NCBI GenBank assembly: GCA_902776455.1
Contig: CACYQI010000047.1
Coordinates: 1-37,130, forward strand
Reading direction: 5' to 3'
DNA: 37,130 nt
DNA from: an uncultured Bacteroidales bacterium
Lineage (GTDB): Bacteria; Bacteroidota; Bacteroidia; Bacteroidales; Bacteroidaceae
This document shows positions 16,385 through 24,300 of this stretch, in pieces. The translations under genes and the position numbers were made by a program. The notes under the pieces were generated by a model, which saw only the letters and a list, made by a program, of their open reading frames with translations, was not told the origin of the DNA and did no database searches. Each line of letters starts with the position of its first letter. Positions within the stretch are counted from its first letter, which is position 1.

Positions 16385-17899
16385 TCATTTGCCGACGAAG
16401 CGGCTGTAGATGACTTGCATCTTGATGGGATTGGCAGCCGTTCCTCTCACGAGCTTCGTGCTGCAGAGGCTCAAGTCCTGGTTGACCGACACCTCAACGC
16501 CGTCACCCAGGTTGTCGGACGTCGTGGCGATGGTGACGGGGACGAGCACGACGTGGTTCCAGTCGGGGTGTGCTGCTTCCCATTGCTGCTCGGTCATGCC
16601 TGTTGCCTTCATGCCTGCCATCTTCTCGTGCTGGCAGTAGGAGATGAGGCGACCAATGTTGCCGAAGGTGTAGCAGTTGTAGGTTTCGAGGAAGTTGGTA
16701 GTGTAGGACTGTTGCTTGTCGCTTACCTGATGCTTGTCGAAGAAGGTGCTTACGTTCTGCTTGCGCACGAGCAGCAGGTTCTTCGGAATGCCAAGCGCAT
16801 AGTCGTCGTTCAGCGCGTCCTCGTCCTGATTGTTGATGCGGGTGAGGGTAATCGAGGCGCGGGCTATGCTGTCGTTCTCGTGTCCGTTGTAGATGTCGTC
16901 GATGGGCAGCGTCAACTCGGTGCAGATGCCGGCTGGCGTCTTGAGCATCGTGTATTGTTCGTTGCCCATGAGGGCGGCGAGGTTACTGCTCTCGAACTGC
17001 GTGCATTGTATGACTTCCGGCGTGGCGGCGAAGCGGCAGAGCGCCGACAGGATGGAGTCGGGGTAGGCTTCGTTCTTGTATCGGAAGTTGAGATTGATGG
17101 TGCTAACCTCGAGGTTGAGCATAGTGCCGGTGCCACTGACGGTACGGAATAGGAAGCCCGGGCAGACGTGGCGGATGAAGGAGTAGGAGTCGCGGAAGTA
17201 TTCGGGGTGGCTGTAGTACGTCTCCATGATGTTCTCCCCGTACTGTCGCGGCAGCACGATGCGCACGTTGTTCAGGTAGTTGCTTTTGGCCCGCTGTGCA
17301 TCGCTCAGGGTATAGTCAGTCGATGTGAAAACCTTCGTCGTGATGGGGCCTTGCTCGGTGTCGGCGAACTTCCAGAGGTCGGTGTTGGTGAACAGGCTGG
17401 TCGATTCCTGTAGCAGCTTGTCCTGGCTCATGCTGAGGGGCCACACCTCTACCTTCATCGGGTTGTTCTTGTCGCCGAAAGTGCTTTTGACGTAGAGCCG
17501 AACCTCGATGGAGTCGCAGAGGAAGCCGTTGTCGTCGCGTACGATGTCGGCCTTGGCGGGGAAGGTGTAGTTCTCGAAGGTATGGAACTGTGCGGCGAAG
17601 GTGGCAGTGACGGCCTGATCTGTCTCGGGGTCAATGACTTTGCCAAGGTAGCATGTAGTGCTGTTGGCGGGCACTACGGTGTTGAGGATGTCGTTGGAGA
17701 GGACATTAAAGGATGCCGTCGAAGTAGCGGTGGCATCCTCTTGTGGGTACACGCCCAGCGAGCCTGTGTCCTCGGCGCAACTGCTGAGGGCAGCTACAAC
17801 CAATGCTGAAGCAACCCATGTACGTATAATGTTTTCTGCTTTAAGCCTTTTCACTTTTTCTTTTTCCCGTTTTTCTTTTTCACCTTTTTCCTTTTTCAC
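16385..17899 (-). CDS. DUF4270 family lipoprotein
   Basis: 504 residues. A lipoprotein signal ends at Cys41 (VVAALSSC), so it should be anchored in the membrane facing the periplasm or surface. The body shows DUF4270 features: SNDILNTVVPANSTTCYLGK near the start, an RLYVKSTFGD strand, and a C-terminal beta-rich half. In Bacteroidetes this family sits next to glycogen synthase and panC, as here. The GTG start at 17899 is 19 bases after the glycogen synthase stop, so they form an operon. The first 20 residues (KKEKGEKEKREKEKVKRLK) come from a purine-rich GTGAAAAAGG-like repeat; a second GTG at 17854 would remove most of them and leave a conventional lipoprotein signal. Function is not known. 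Confidence 0.85.
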   Translation of the reverse strand: MKKEKGEKEKREKEKVKRLKAENIIRTWVASALVVAALSSCAEDTGSLGVYPQEDATATSTASFNVLSNDILNTVVPANSTTCYLGKVIDPETDQAVTATFAAQFHTFENYTFPAKADIVRDDNGFLCDSIEVRLYVKSTFGDKNNPMKVEVWPLSMSQDKLLQESTSLFTNTDLWKFADTEQGPITTKVFTSTDYTLSDAQRAKSNYLNNVRIVLPRQYGENIMETYYSHPEYFRDSYSFIRHVCPGFLFRTVSGTGTMLNLEVSTINLNFRYKNEAYPDSILSALCRFAATPEVIQCTQFESSNLAALMGNEQYTMLKTPAGICTELTLPIDDIYNGHENDSIARASITLTRINNQDEDALNDDYALGIPKNLLLVRKQNVSTFFDKHQVSDKQQSYTTNFLETYNCYTFGNIGRLISYCQHEKMAGMKATGMTEQQWEAAHPDWNHVVLVPVTIATTSDNLGDGVEVSVNQDLSLCSTKLVRGTAANPIKMQVIYSRFVGK

Positions 17900-17918
17900 C
17901 TTTTCACCTTTCCTTTTT

Positions 17919-18755
17919 TTACTTTTCTTCTTCTTCCTCAGGTTTGTCGGCGTTCCAGATAGTGTCGTAGAAGGTGGGGTAGTAGATGCCGTATTCTTCT
18001 GTGCTGATGGGGCCGATGCAGGGCTTCTCCAGTCCTTCGGCGAACTTTGCCAGAGCTTCGTTCTCAGCGAGGAAGCCTATGCCGTCGGCATACTTGATGC
18101 CCAGCTTGTTGAGCAAGGGCACGAGCTTCTTCTCGCCCAAGCCTCTTATGGCAGATATCGTTGTCCCCCTGAAGGCGATGATGCCCTCCATGTTTGGCGG
18201 AACAGGCGAGTTGAGCATCTTTGTAGAGGGGGTGAAGATTACTTTGCATTCGCGGAACGACGGCTCCTCGGCGTATGCTGTCTTGACGTAGAGGGGGATG
18301 AAGCTGCTCATCCAGCCGAGGCAGTGGATGATGTCGGGCGACCATTTCAGCTTCTTGATGGTCTCCAGCACGCCACGGGCATAGAAGGCGGCACGCTCGG
18401 CATTGTCCTCGTACTCCTTCCCGTTCTCGTCGTATGCCAGTTTCCGCTTGTCGAAGAAGTCGTCGTTGTCGATGAAGTAGATCTGCATTCTGGCAGCCGG
18501 AATGCTTGCCACCTTGATGACGAGGGGGTTGTCTATGTCATCGACTACGATGTTGATGCCGCTCAGCCGGATGACCGGGTGCAGTTGGTTGCGACGCTCG
18601 TTGATGATACCCCATTTCGGCATGAACGAACGAATCTCGCGACTCTTCTCCTGAACCGCCTGAGGCAGGTATCTGCCCATCTGCGCCATATCCGTTTCCG
18701 GCACAAAGGGTAGCATCTCTTGTGTGACGAAGAGTATCTTCTTAGCTTTAGTCAT
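17919..18755 (-). CDS. Short glycogen/starch synthase (GT5 N-terminal domain only)
   Basis: 278 residues. It resembles the N-terminal Rossmann domain of GT5 glycogen synthase: KKILFVTQEMLPFVPETDMAQ (usually with the ADP-glucose Lys-x-Gly loop), then RSFMPKWGIINERRNQLH and SPDIIHCLGWMSSFIPLYVK. The second GT domain is missing, as is normal for the Bacteroidetes homologues beside panC, so synthase activity is doubtful. The ATG at 18755 is chosen because GGGAGA lies just upstream and the promoter TACCTTTG is at 18786; a longer frame to 18899 would run through that promoter. The protein ends in a run of Glu. First gene of a leftward operon with DUF4270. Confidence 0.85.
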   Translation of the reverse strand: MTKAKKILFVTQEMLPFVPETDMAQMGRYLPQAVQEKSREIRSFMPKWGIINERRNQLHPVIRLSGINIVVDDIDNPLVIKVASIPAARMQIYFIDNDDFFDKRKLAYDENGKEYEDNAERAAFYARGVLETIKKLKWSPDIIHCLGWMSSFIPLYVKTAYAEEPSFRECKVIFTPSTKMLNSPVPPNMEGIIAFRGTTISAIRGLGEKKLVPLLNKLGIKYADGIGFLAENEALAKFAEGLEKPCIGPISTEEYGIYYPTFYDTIWNADKPEEEEEK

Positions 18756-18785
18756 CTTTTTCTCCCAAAATACAAAGTATCTGTG

Positions 18786-18816
18786 CAAAGGTACAATTTT
18801 TTTTGCACATGGCAAT
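18786..18816 (-). promoter_or_regulatory. Promoter of the glycogen synthase-DUF4270 operon
   Basis: Minus strand: ATTG (18813-18816), 19 bases, then TACCTTTG (18786-18793) followed by CAC, 31 bases before the start codon. Confidence 0.75.
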
Positions 18817-18864
18817 GGAATTGTTCCCCTTTTCGTTCTTTTTTGAATAAAAATGCGCGGAAAC

Positions 18865-18896
18865 TTTCGATAATTCGCAAAAACTATGTTACTTTG
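18865..18896 (+). promoter_or_regulatory. Promoter of panC
   Basis: TTTC (18865-18868), 20 bases, then TTACTTTG (18889-18896) followed by CA; one mismatch to consensus in each box. Divergent from the promoter at 18786-18816. Confidence 0.6.
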
Positions 18897-18916
18897 CATG
18901 ATTTTCTGTATGTAAC

Positions 18917-19759
18917 ATGGAGATAATAAACACCATTTCTCAACTTCGCGAGCGTCTGGCCCGTCATCGCGACGAGGGACGCTCGGTAGGCCTTGTGCCT
19001 ACGATGGGTGCCTTGCACGAAGGGCACGCCTCGCTCGTCCGCCGAAGCGTCAGGGAGAACGACGTGACGGTGGTCAGTATCTTTCTCAATCCTACTCAAT
19101 TCAACGACCCGAAAGACCTGGAACGCTATCCGCGTACTCTCGATGCCGACTGCCGCTTGCTGGAGCAATGCGGGGCGGACATTGCCTTTGCGCCAAGCGT
19201 GAAGGAGATCTATCCCGAGCCGGACACCCGACGGTTCAGCTATCCGCCTACCGACAGCGTGATGGAGGGAGCCATGCGCCCCGGCCACTTCAACGGCGTG
19301 TGCCAGATAGTGAGCAAGCTCTTCTCCTACGTCGAACCGGACCGTGCCTATTTCGGCGAAAAGGACTATCAGCAGATAGCCGTCATTCGCAGGATGATTG
19401 ATGACCTTGGCTTTAAGTTGGAGGCCGTGCCGTGCCCCGTCGTCCGCCAGGAAGACGGCCTCGCCTTGAGCAGCCGCAACAGCCTTCTCTCCGACGAAGA
19501 GCGCGTCATAGCGGCCAACATCTATCGCGTTATGAACGAGAGCCGTACGCTCGGCCTCCCGGTGCAGCAGACGCACGATTACGTGGTAGATGCTATCAAC
19601 AAGATAGACGGCCTGGAGGTGCAGTACTTCAGCATCGTCGATGGCGACACCCTGGCCGACGTCTCTTCCTGGGACGACGCGCCGAGCATCGTGGGCTGCA
19701 TCACCGTCTTCTGCGGCACAAAACCGATTAGGTTGATAGACCATATAAGATACAAATAA
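18917..19759 (+). CDS. panC: Pantothenate synthetase (pantoate-beta-alanine ligase)
   Basis: 280 residues, full length. Joins pantoate and beta-alanine with ATP to make pantothenate, the coenzyme A precursor, in the cytoplasm. Visible motifs: PTMGALHEGH with the nucleotidyl-transferase HxGH at 34-37, FLNPTQFN, the pantoate-binding MRPGHFNGVCQIVSKLF, FGEKDYQQ, and LALSSRN in place of KMSKS. The ATG at 18917 follows a short leader of about 15 bases after the promoter, without a strong Shine-Dalgarno. panD follows 117 bases downstream on the same strand, giving the beta-alanine supply and the ligase in one transcription unit. Confidence 0.97.
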   Translation: MEIINTISQLRERLARHRDEGRSVGLVPTMGALHEGHASLVRRSVRENDVTVVSIFLNPTQFNDPKDLERYPRTLDADCRLLEQCGADIAFAPSVKEIYPEPDTRRFSYPPTDSVMEGAMRPGHFNGVCQIVSKLFSYVEPDRAYFGEKDYQQIAVIRRMIDDLGFKLEAVPCPVVRQEDGLALSSRNSLLSDEERVIAANIYRVMNESRTLGLPVQQTHDYVVDAINKIDGLEVQYFSIVDGDTLADVSSWDDAPSIVGCITVFCGTKPIRLIDHIRYK

Positions 19760-19761
19760 AG

Positions 19762-19876
19762 CCCCTCTCCCTGACCCTCCCCCAAATGGGAGGGAATTGC
19801 AAGTTGGGGCAGCTAAAAGTAAGAATCATTAATAAGGAATCATATTCTCCCCTTTGGGGGAGTTGAGAGAGGTATT
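19762..19876. repeat. CCCTCCCCCAAA / TTTGGGGGAG inverted repeat between panC and panD
   Basis: CCCTCTCCCTGACCCTCCCC-type sequence after panC is mirrored imperfectly by CTCCCCTTTGGGGGAGTTGA before panD, with a smaller CCCTCCCCCAAATGGGAGGG hairpin inside. It may weaken read-through or set the panC/panD ratio, but there is no clean T-run. Confidence 0.5.
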
Positions 19877-20218
19877 ATGTATATAGAAGTTCTAAAGTCG
19901 AAGCTTCACATGGTCACAGTGACCGAGGCGAATCTCAACTACATGGGCAGCATTACCATCGACGAGGACTTGATGGACGCTGCCGGTCTTATTGCCGGCG
20001 AGAAGGTGCAGGTGGTGGACAACAACAACGGCGAGCGTTTCGAGACGTATGTCATTCGGGGCGAGCGCGGTTCGGGCTGCATCTGCCTCAACGGAGCTGC
20101 GGCCCGAAAGGTCCTGGTGGGCGACACGGTCATCATCATGTCGTATGCCCTGATGGACTTTGAGGAGGCTCGTTCCTTCCGCCCCAGCATTGTCTTCCCT
20201 AAGAACAACCGTGTGTAG
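19877..20218 (+). CDS. panD: Aspartate 1-decarboxylase proenzyme
   Basis: 113 residues. Makes beta-alanine from aspartate for pantothenate. The self-processing site is clear: Gly24-Ser25 in YMGSITID, where cleavage yields the pyruvoyl cofactor. Other family residues: Lys9 in LKSKLH, Tyr22, Arg54-region [13 protein letters not shown], and the [20 protein letters not shown] block. Length is slightly shorter than E. coli PanD (126) but normal for Bacteroidetes. A GAGAGAGG stretch precedes the ATG. Cytoplasmic tetramer expected. Confidence 0.96.
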   Translation: MYIEVLKSKLHMVTVTEANLNYMGSITIDEDLMDAAGLIAGEKVQVVDNNNGERFETYVIRGERGSGCICLNGAAARKVLVGDTVIIMSYALMDFEEARSFRPSIVFPKNNRV

Positions 20219-20318
20219 AAGCAGGTTGTGCTTCCTGAGGTGAGTTGCGAGGCTCCGAAGCCAACACTCCATGTTATCTGGCGACTTTCTCCCTGTAGCA
20301 TCGCCCGACACTCCACGC

Positions 20319-20490
20319 ACTTTTGCAAAACACTCGTCACTCGTCATCTTTGGGCGTAACGCAAAGAATATCAATAGAATAGAGGGTGACGAGTGCCTTG
20401 ATGACTCGTCACCCACTCATCACCGTATTACCTGTTAATTATCAGACAATTACGGGCAAAAGTGACGAGTGACGAGTGTTTTGCAAAAGT
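20319..20490. repeat. 28-bp perfect inverted repeat with TGACGAGTG core
   Basis: The arms 20319-20346 and 20463-20490 are exact reverse complements over 28 bases; each contains ACTTTTGCAAAACACTCGTC or its complement. The 116-base interior has more TGACGAGTG words in both orientations, so the whole is a nested palindrome. It could be a small non-autonomous mobile element; I see no target duplication. Confidence 0.8.
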
Positions 20491-20639
20491 ATTACATTTC
20501 TACCCTCACCCGTCACCTTTTGCCCTAACAGCATGAAAATAAACCGATAACGAGGTGACAGTACTGCCACCCTACCGTCACCCTCTCGTCACCCCGCATC
20601 CTGTTGAATCAAAATGCAACTAACGGGGGGCTTGCCAAA

Positions 20640-20862
20640 AGTCCCGAAGGGACGAGAGACCACAGACGGGGGTGTTTTCCGCCTGCGCCTGAGCGAAGCG
20701 AAGAACCCCCGGTACAAGCGCATTAACAAAACTAAGCCCTGAAAGGGCGATAGAATATCTAACTTGTTTAATTTCAACTTGCATTTATTTCTGTCGCCCC
20801 TTCGGGGCTTCTTTGCTTGTCGCACTACTACCGGGGGCTTGCGCCCCCGTCTGTGGTCTGTC
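20640..20862. repeat. Large palindromic block (CCACAGACGG family)
   Basis: GACCACAGACGGGGG (20658-20672) and CCCCCGTCTGTGGTC (20844-20858) are exact reverse complements, with GTCCCGAAGGGAC just outside the left arm and smaller hairpins (GCCCTGAAAGGGC, GCCCCTTCGGGGC) inside. The same words recur at 26048-26072 and 26729-26780. Confidence 0.75.
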
Positions 20863-21149
20863 GCACCTCCGGTGCTTATTTAACGTGAATTCGACGAAAA
20901 ATAATTATTGGAAATTAATGGGCAATCAGCCTCTCCCCAACCCTCTCCCGTGGGAGAGGGAGTTGACTTTCCCTTCGGTCGCCGACCTTTGGTTGACTTC
21001 GTCGACTTTCAGTTCTCCCCCTTTACGGGGGAGTTAGAGGGGGGCTGTAAATGGCTAAATTACTAAATAGTACATAAATAGTAAATTGTAAATCGTCAAA
21101 TTGTAAATTTAATAGGCATGGCAATTATATGTTAAAGATAAAACACGAA

Positions 21150-21190
21150 AAACGCCGCACGGGCATCGTTTGATGACGCGTGCGGCGTTT
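21150..21190 (-). terminator. Terminator of the C10 peptidase-peptide operon
   Basis: AAACGCCGCACG (21150-21161) and CGTGCGGCGTTT (21179-21190) pair perfectly over 12 bp; read leftward the hairpin ends in TTTTT, then CGTGTTTT. It lies 24 bases after the stop of the small peptide gene. Confidence 0.85.
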
Positions 21191-21214
21191 GGTTACAGGG
21201 TGGGTGCGAAGGCT

Positions 21215-21379
21215 TTATTCGTCTTCGCCCCACATGTTCCATTCCTGGGCGCGGGCTTCGCCGTCGCTGCCGGTGCCTGATGACGTCAGGTCAACATTGC
21301 TCTTGAAGCTCTCGCAGATGAGATTAGCGGGTTGTGCATTCTCCACCTGCACAACGGGAGTCATATATGTCTTTTTCAT
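21215..21379 (-). CDS. Small MKKTY-type peptide, 54 residues, beside the C10 peptidase
   Basis: The frame begins MKKTYMTPVVQVENAQPANL and ends EWNMWGEDE. It resembles the 58-residue peptide at 9670-9846: the same MKKTY start, Pro at position 8, a short hydrophobic stretch, a polar middle and an acidic Trp-containing end. It starts 15 bases after the C10 peptidase stop, with a clear AGGAGG site, and is followed by a strong terminator, so it is the second gene of that operon. No signal peptide is visible; a single Cys is present at position 22. Streptopain and staphopain operons often carry a small inhibitor gene next to the peptidase, but this peptide shows no likeness to those inhibitors that I can see. 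Function unknown. Confidence 0.85.
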   Translation of the reverse strand: MKKTYMTPVVQVENAQPANLICESFKSNVDLTSSGTGSDGEARAQEWNMWGEDE

Positions 21380-21394
21380 GTCTGTTTCCTCCTC

Positions 21395-24300
21395 TTATTT
21401 TATGGTTACTTTGCGTCCACTGTTCACGTAGATGCCCTTCATGGTAGGCTTGCCAGCGAGTTTGCGGCCGCTGAGGTCGTACCAGTCGTGGCTCTCGTTG
21501 TTATCAGAGATATCGGAGATGCCGTCGGGGTCGCTTTCGCCGAAGTCCATGATGCACTCCTTGATGCCGGCTTCTGCGCCTTCAATCTCAAAGTAGCAGC
21601 GCATAGCGCCGATGCTGGCACCCGTGAGAGGCCAGTAGAGTTTGTTGCCTGCACCAACGAAGAGGATGCTCTTGTTTTCATTGGCGAAGGTGATGGGATC
21701 GTATGTACCCTTGAAGGTGACACGGATGCCGGAAGTGCGATTGTAGATTTGAGTATAATCTGTCTCGCTTGTGATGGTCACGTTAGCAAATTCGGGATTG
21801 ACGATGTCGTCGCCGTCTGCCCACTTGATGATGTGGGGATAGCCGGCAGAGAAGCTCCAGTAAATGAGGTTGCCGGAGAATTTCAGCGTTACCATACTGC
21901 CATCGACTGTCATGCCGATGAGGCTTTGGAGGTTGCCATTGGCAAGCGGAGAGGCAGCCATCTCTGCAGCATCGAGTTCGAAGGGCAGGAAGATGGTGTT
22001 CCAGCAGTTATCCTTGTAGAATGTGCGGCCTGCGAGCGTGACGTGAGCCTTCTTGCCGTCGAAACGGTCTATCAGGTAGGTGTTGTCGTTATTGTTAGCA
22101 AGCGTGAGCAGTGCGAAGGACTCTACAGGGCTCCATTCGGATGCAGTACCATCCTTGATGCTCTGAATCTGATAGTCGTAGGCGTTGTTGGTGGGAAGGT
22201 AGCTCAGAGTGACGTTCGTGTCGTACACAGCCATTTCTATCCAAGGTCCTGTGGGTATGTTGTAGTCATAGATTGCGAAGTCGTCGATGAAGAGGTAGTT
22301 CTGGTCGATTTCCTCATGGTGAATGGCGATGTAGCCTGTCAGGCCTGCGTATGCGCTCAGGTCGATGACCACTTCGTTCCATTCGCCGTTGTCGGGGCCT
22401 GGCCCCATAGGCTGCAGCACTACGTCGAAGTCTTGGATGTCATTCCCTGTGGTTGAGAGACGGACTTCATAGCCGTCGCGAGCGTATCGGTTTACATTTA
22501 CCCAGAACCTCAGCTCCTTGCCGAGTGTCAGCTGTGGCGTGACAAGCCAGTTGTCGGCATTGCAATTAGTGCTCCATGCACCGGCAAAATGGTCTCCGCT
22601 ATAAGCAGTGGCGATGTTGCTGCTCGATTGTGAGTTCCATCCGTTTGGTCTGGAAGATTCACCCTCGGTATAGATGGTCCACTGGTCCAGCCCGTTCTCG
22701 AAGTCATCGAAGAAGACTGCTTCTGTGTCGCCGGCTGTCCTGTAGCGCACGTTGTAGCTGTCGCCAATGCCTTCCCAGGTGAGTGCCGCGCCGTCGGCTG
22801 CAATGTCGGCTGCTATGTTGTAGGGAACAGGATTGGCCGAAGTCATGTCGAAGGTGACGCTTGCCCAGTCGGAAGTTGCAGAGCCTATCACTGACTGCAC
22901 TTCAACGATGTATGGCGTGTTCTGGGCAAGTCCTGTAAGGGTGTATGGGCTTGTGACGTCCGGCACCTCTGTCCATGTGTCTGGTTCAATGGCGCTTGTG
23001 ACGGTGACGTCGTCGATCATGACGACGTACTTGTTCATATCTTTATGGCGGAAGGCGATGTAGCCCCACTGCCCTGCGTAGTCACTCAGATCGACGGTGT
23101 GCTCTGTCCACTCGTCGGATGCGTCGCCAGGCTCGTAGATCTTTGTGAAGTCAGTTTCGTCGAAGTTGCTTGCATCGTATCCCGTCGTGCAGACATAGAT
23201 GTCATAGTGGTCGTGGTCTGCATTATGGTCGCGCACCCAGTAGGTCATCTGTCCGCCCAACTCAAGCAGGGGCGAAATCAGCCAGTTGTCGGCATCATAT
23301 ACATTTCCTCCGTCCTGGCTGAATGACATGGCTACCCAGTCGCCGCTGTGGTTTGTGACATTCTGCCACATCCTGCCGCTATCCTGATGCCAGATTGACC
23401 AATTGTCGCCTTCGCCATTCTGGATTACGGTCCACTGGCCCAAACCGCTCTCGAAGTCATCGGAGAACAGGACTGTCCCTGGTGTGTAGGTTGCGTAGCG
23501 CAGGTTATAGCTGTCGGCGTTGCCTTTCCAGCTGACTTCGGCAGAAGTAAAGGAGGTGACGTTTACTGCGAGGTCGGTGGGTTTCTGTAAGGAGGCGGTT
23601 ATGAGGTCGAAGGAGACGATGGGCAGGAAGTCTCGCTGGTAAATATAATCGCTAGAACCGTCGTTATATCCGCCCACCGATGCGTCATTGGCAGTAATGC
23701 CGGACCAGCTGCAAGGAACATATGTGCCGTCCGTCACCGTTTGCTTGATGCCTATCAGCAGGTTGCCGCCTTGGTAATGGAAGGCATTGTCGAAGGTCAT
23801 TTCCATCCTGTTCCCCTTGATGGAGAGGCTGCCGGAATAGACTTTCTCCAGCGTGTCCCAGTCCATCAGGGCATCGATGGTGGCATCGCTCACTTCGCTC
23901 ATATAGATGTCGAACTCTGCGGCGCCCCAGCTGACTTCACCTTCATCGGCATAGAACGTCATGCCGTTGATGAACTTGTCCTGCATGCCTTGCATATCGC
24001 TTTCCGCAATGACGAACTGGCTTTTGCTGTATCGGTCGCACCAGCTGCCATAGACGGGAACGACATCGCTTGTTTTAGCTTCGCTTGCATCTAAGACTTC
24101 TACTGTAGCTCTGACCACAAAGTCGGTACTGTATTGTAAATGAGTATCTGGCTCTATGGTCATAAGGTTATATGTTCCTGCCGTAGAGGGGATGAATTCG
24201 GCAACGCAGTCTTTGGTTTCTCCTGCAGGGATGCAGGCTGGGAAAGAACCAAGGAGCTCATAACTAAACTCTCCTTTCTTGTTGGCAAGATCGATCAAGT

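Larger units (their letters stand above)
20219..21149. other. Gene-free, repeat-rich interval after panD
   Basis: About 930 bases in which I see no credible gene. It holds a 28-bp perfect inverted repeat (20319-20490), TGACGAGTG and CGTCACC words, a second palindromic block (20640-20862), a CCCCTCTCC-type pair around 20930-21045, and an AT-rich TAAATAGTA patch (21055-21110). Short frames here are made of repeats. Confidence 0.7.

Noticed and set aside
21215-21379. Calling the 54-residue peptide a staphostatin/Spi-type inhibitor
   Set aside because: Only the gene position agrees; no sequence likeness is visible and the family occurs beside a T9SS remnant without a peptidase as well.
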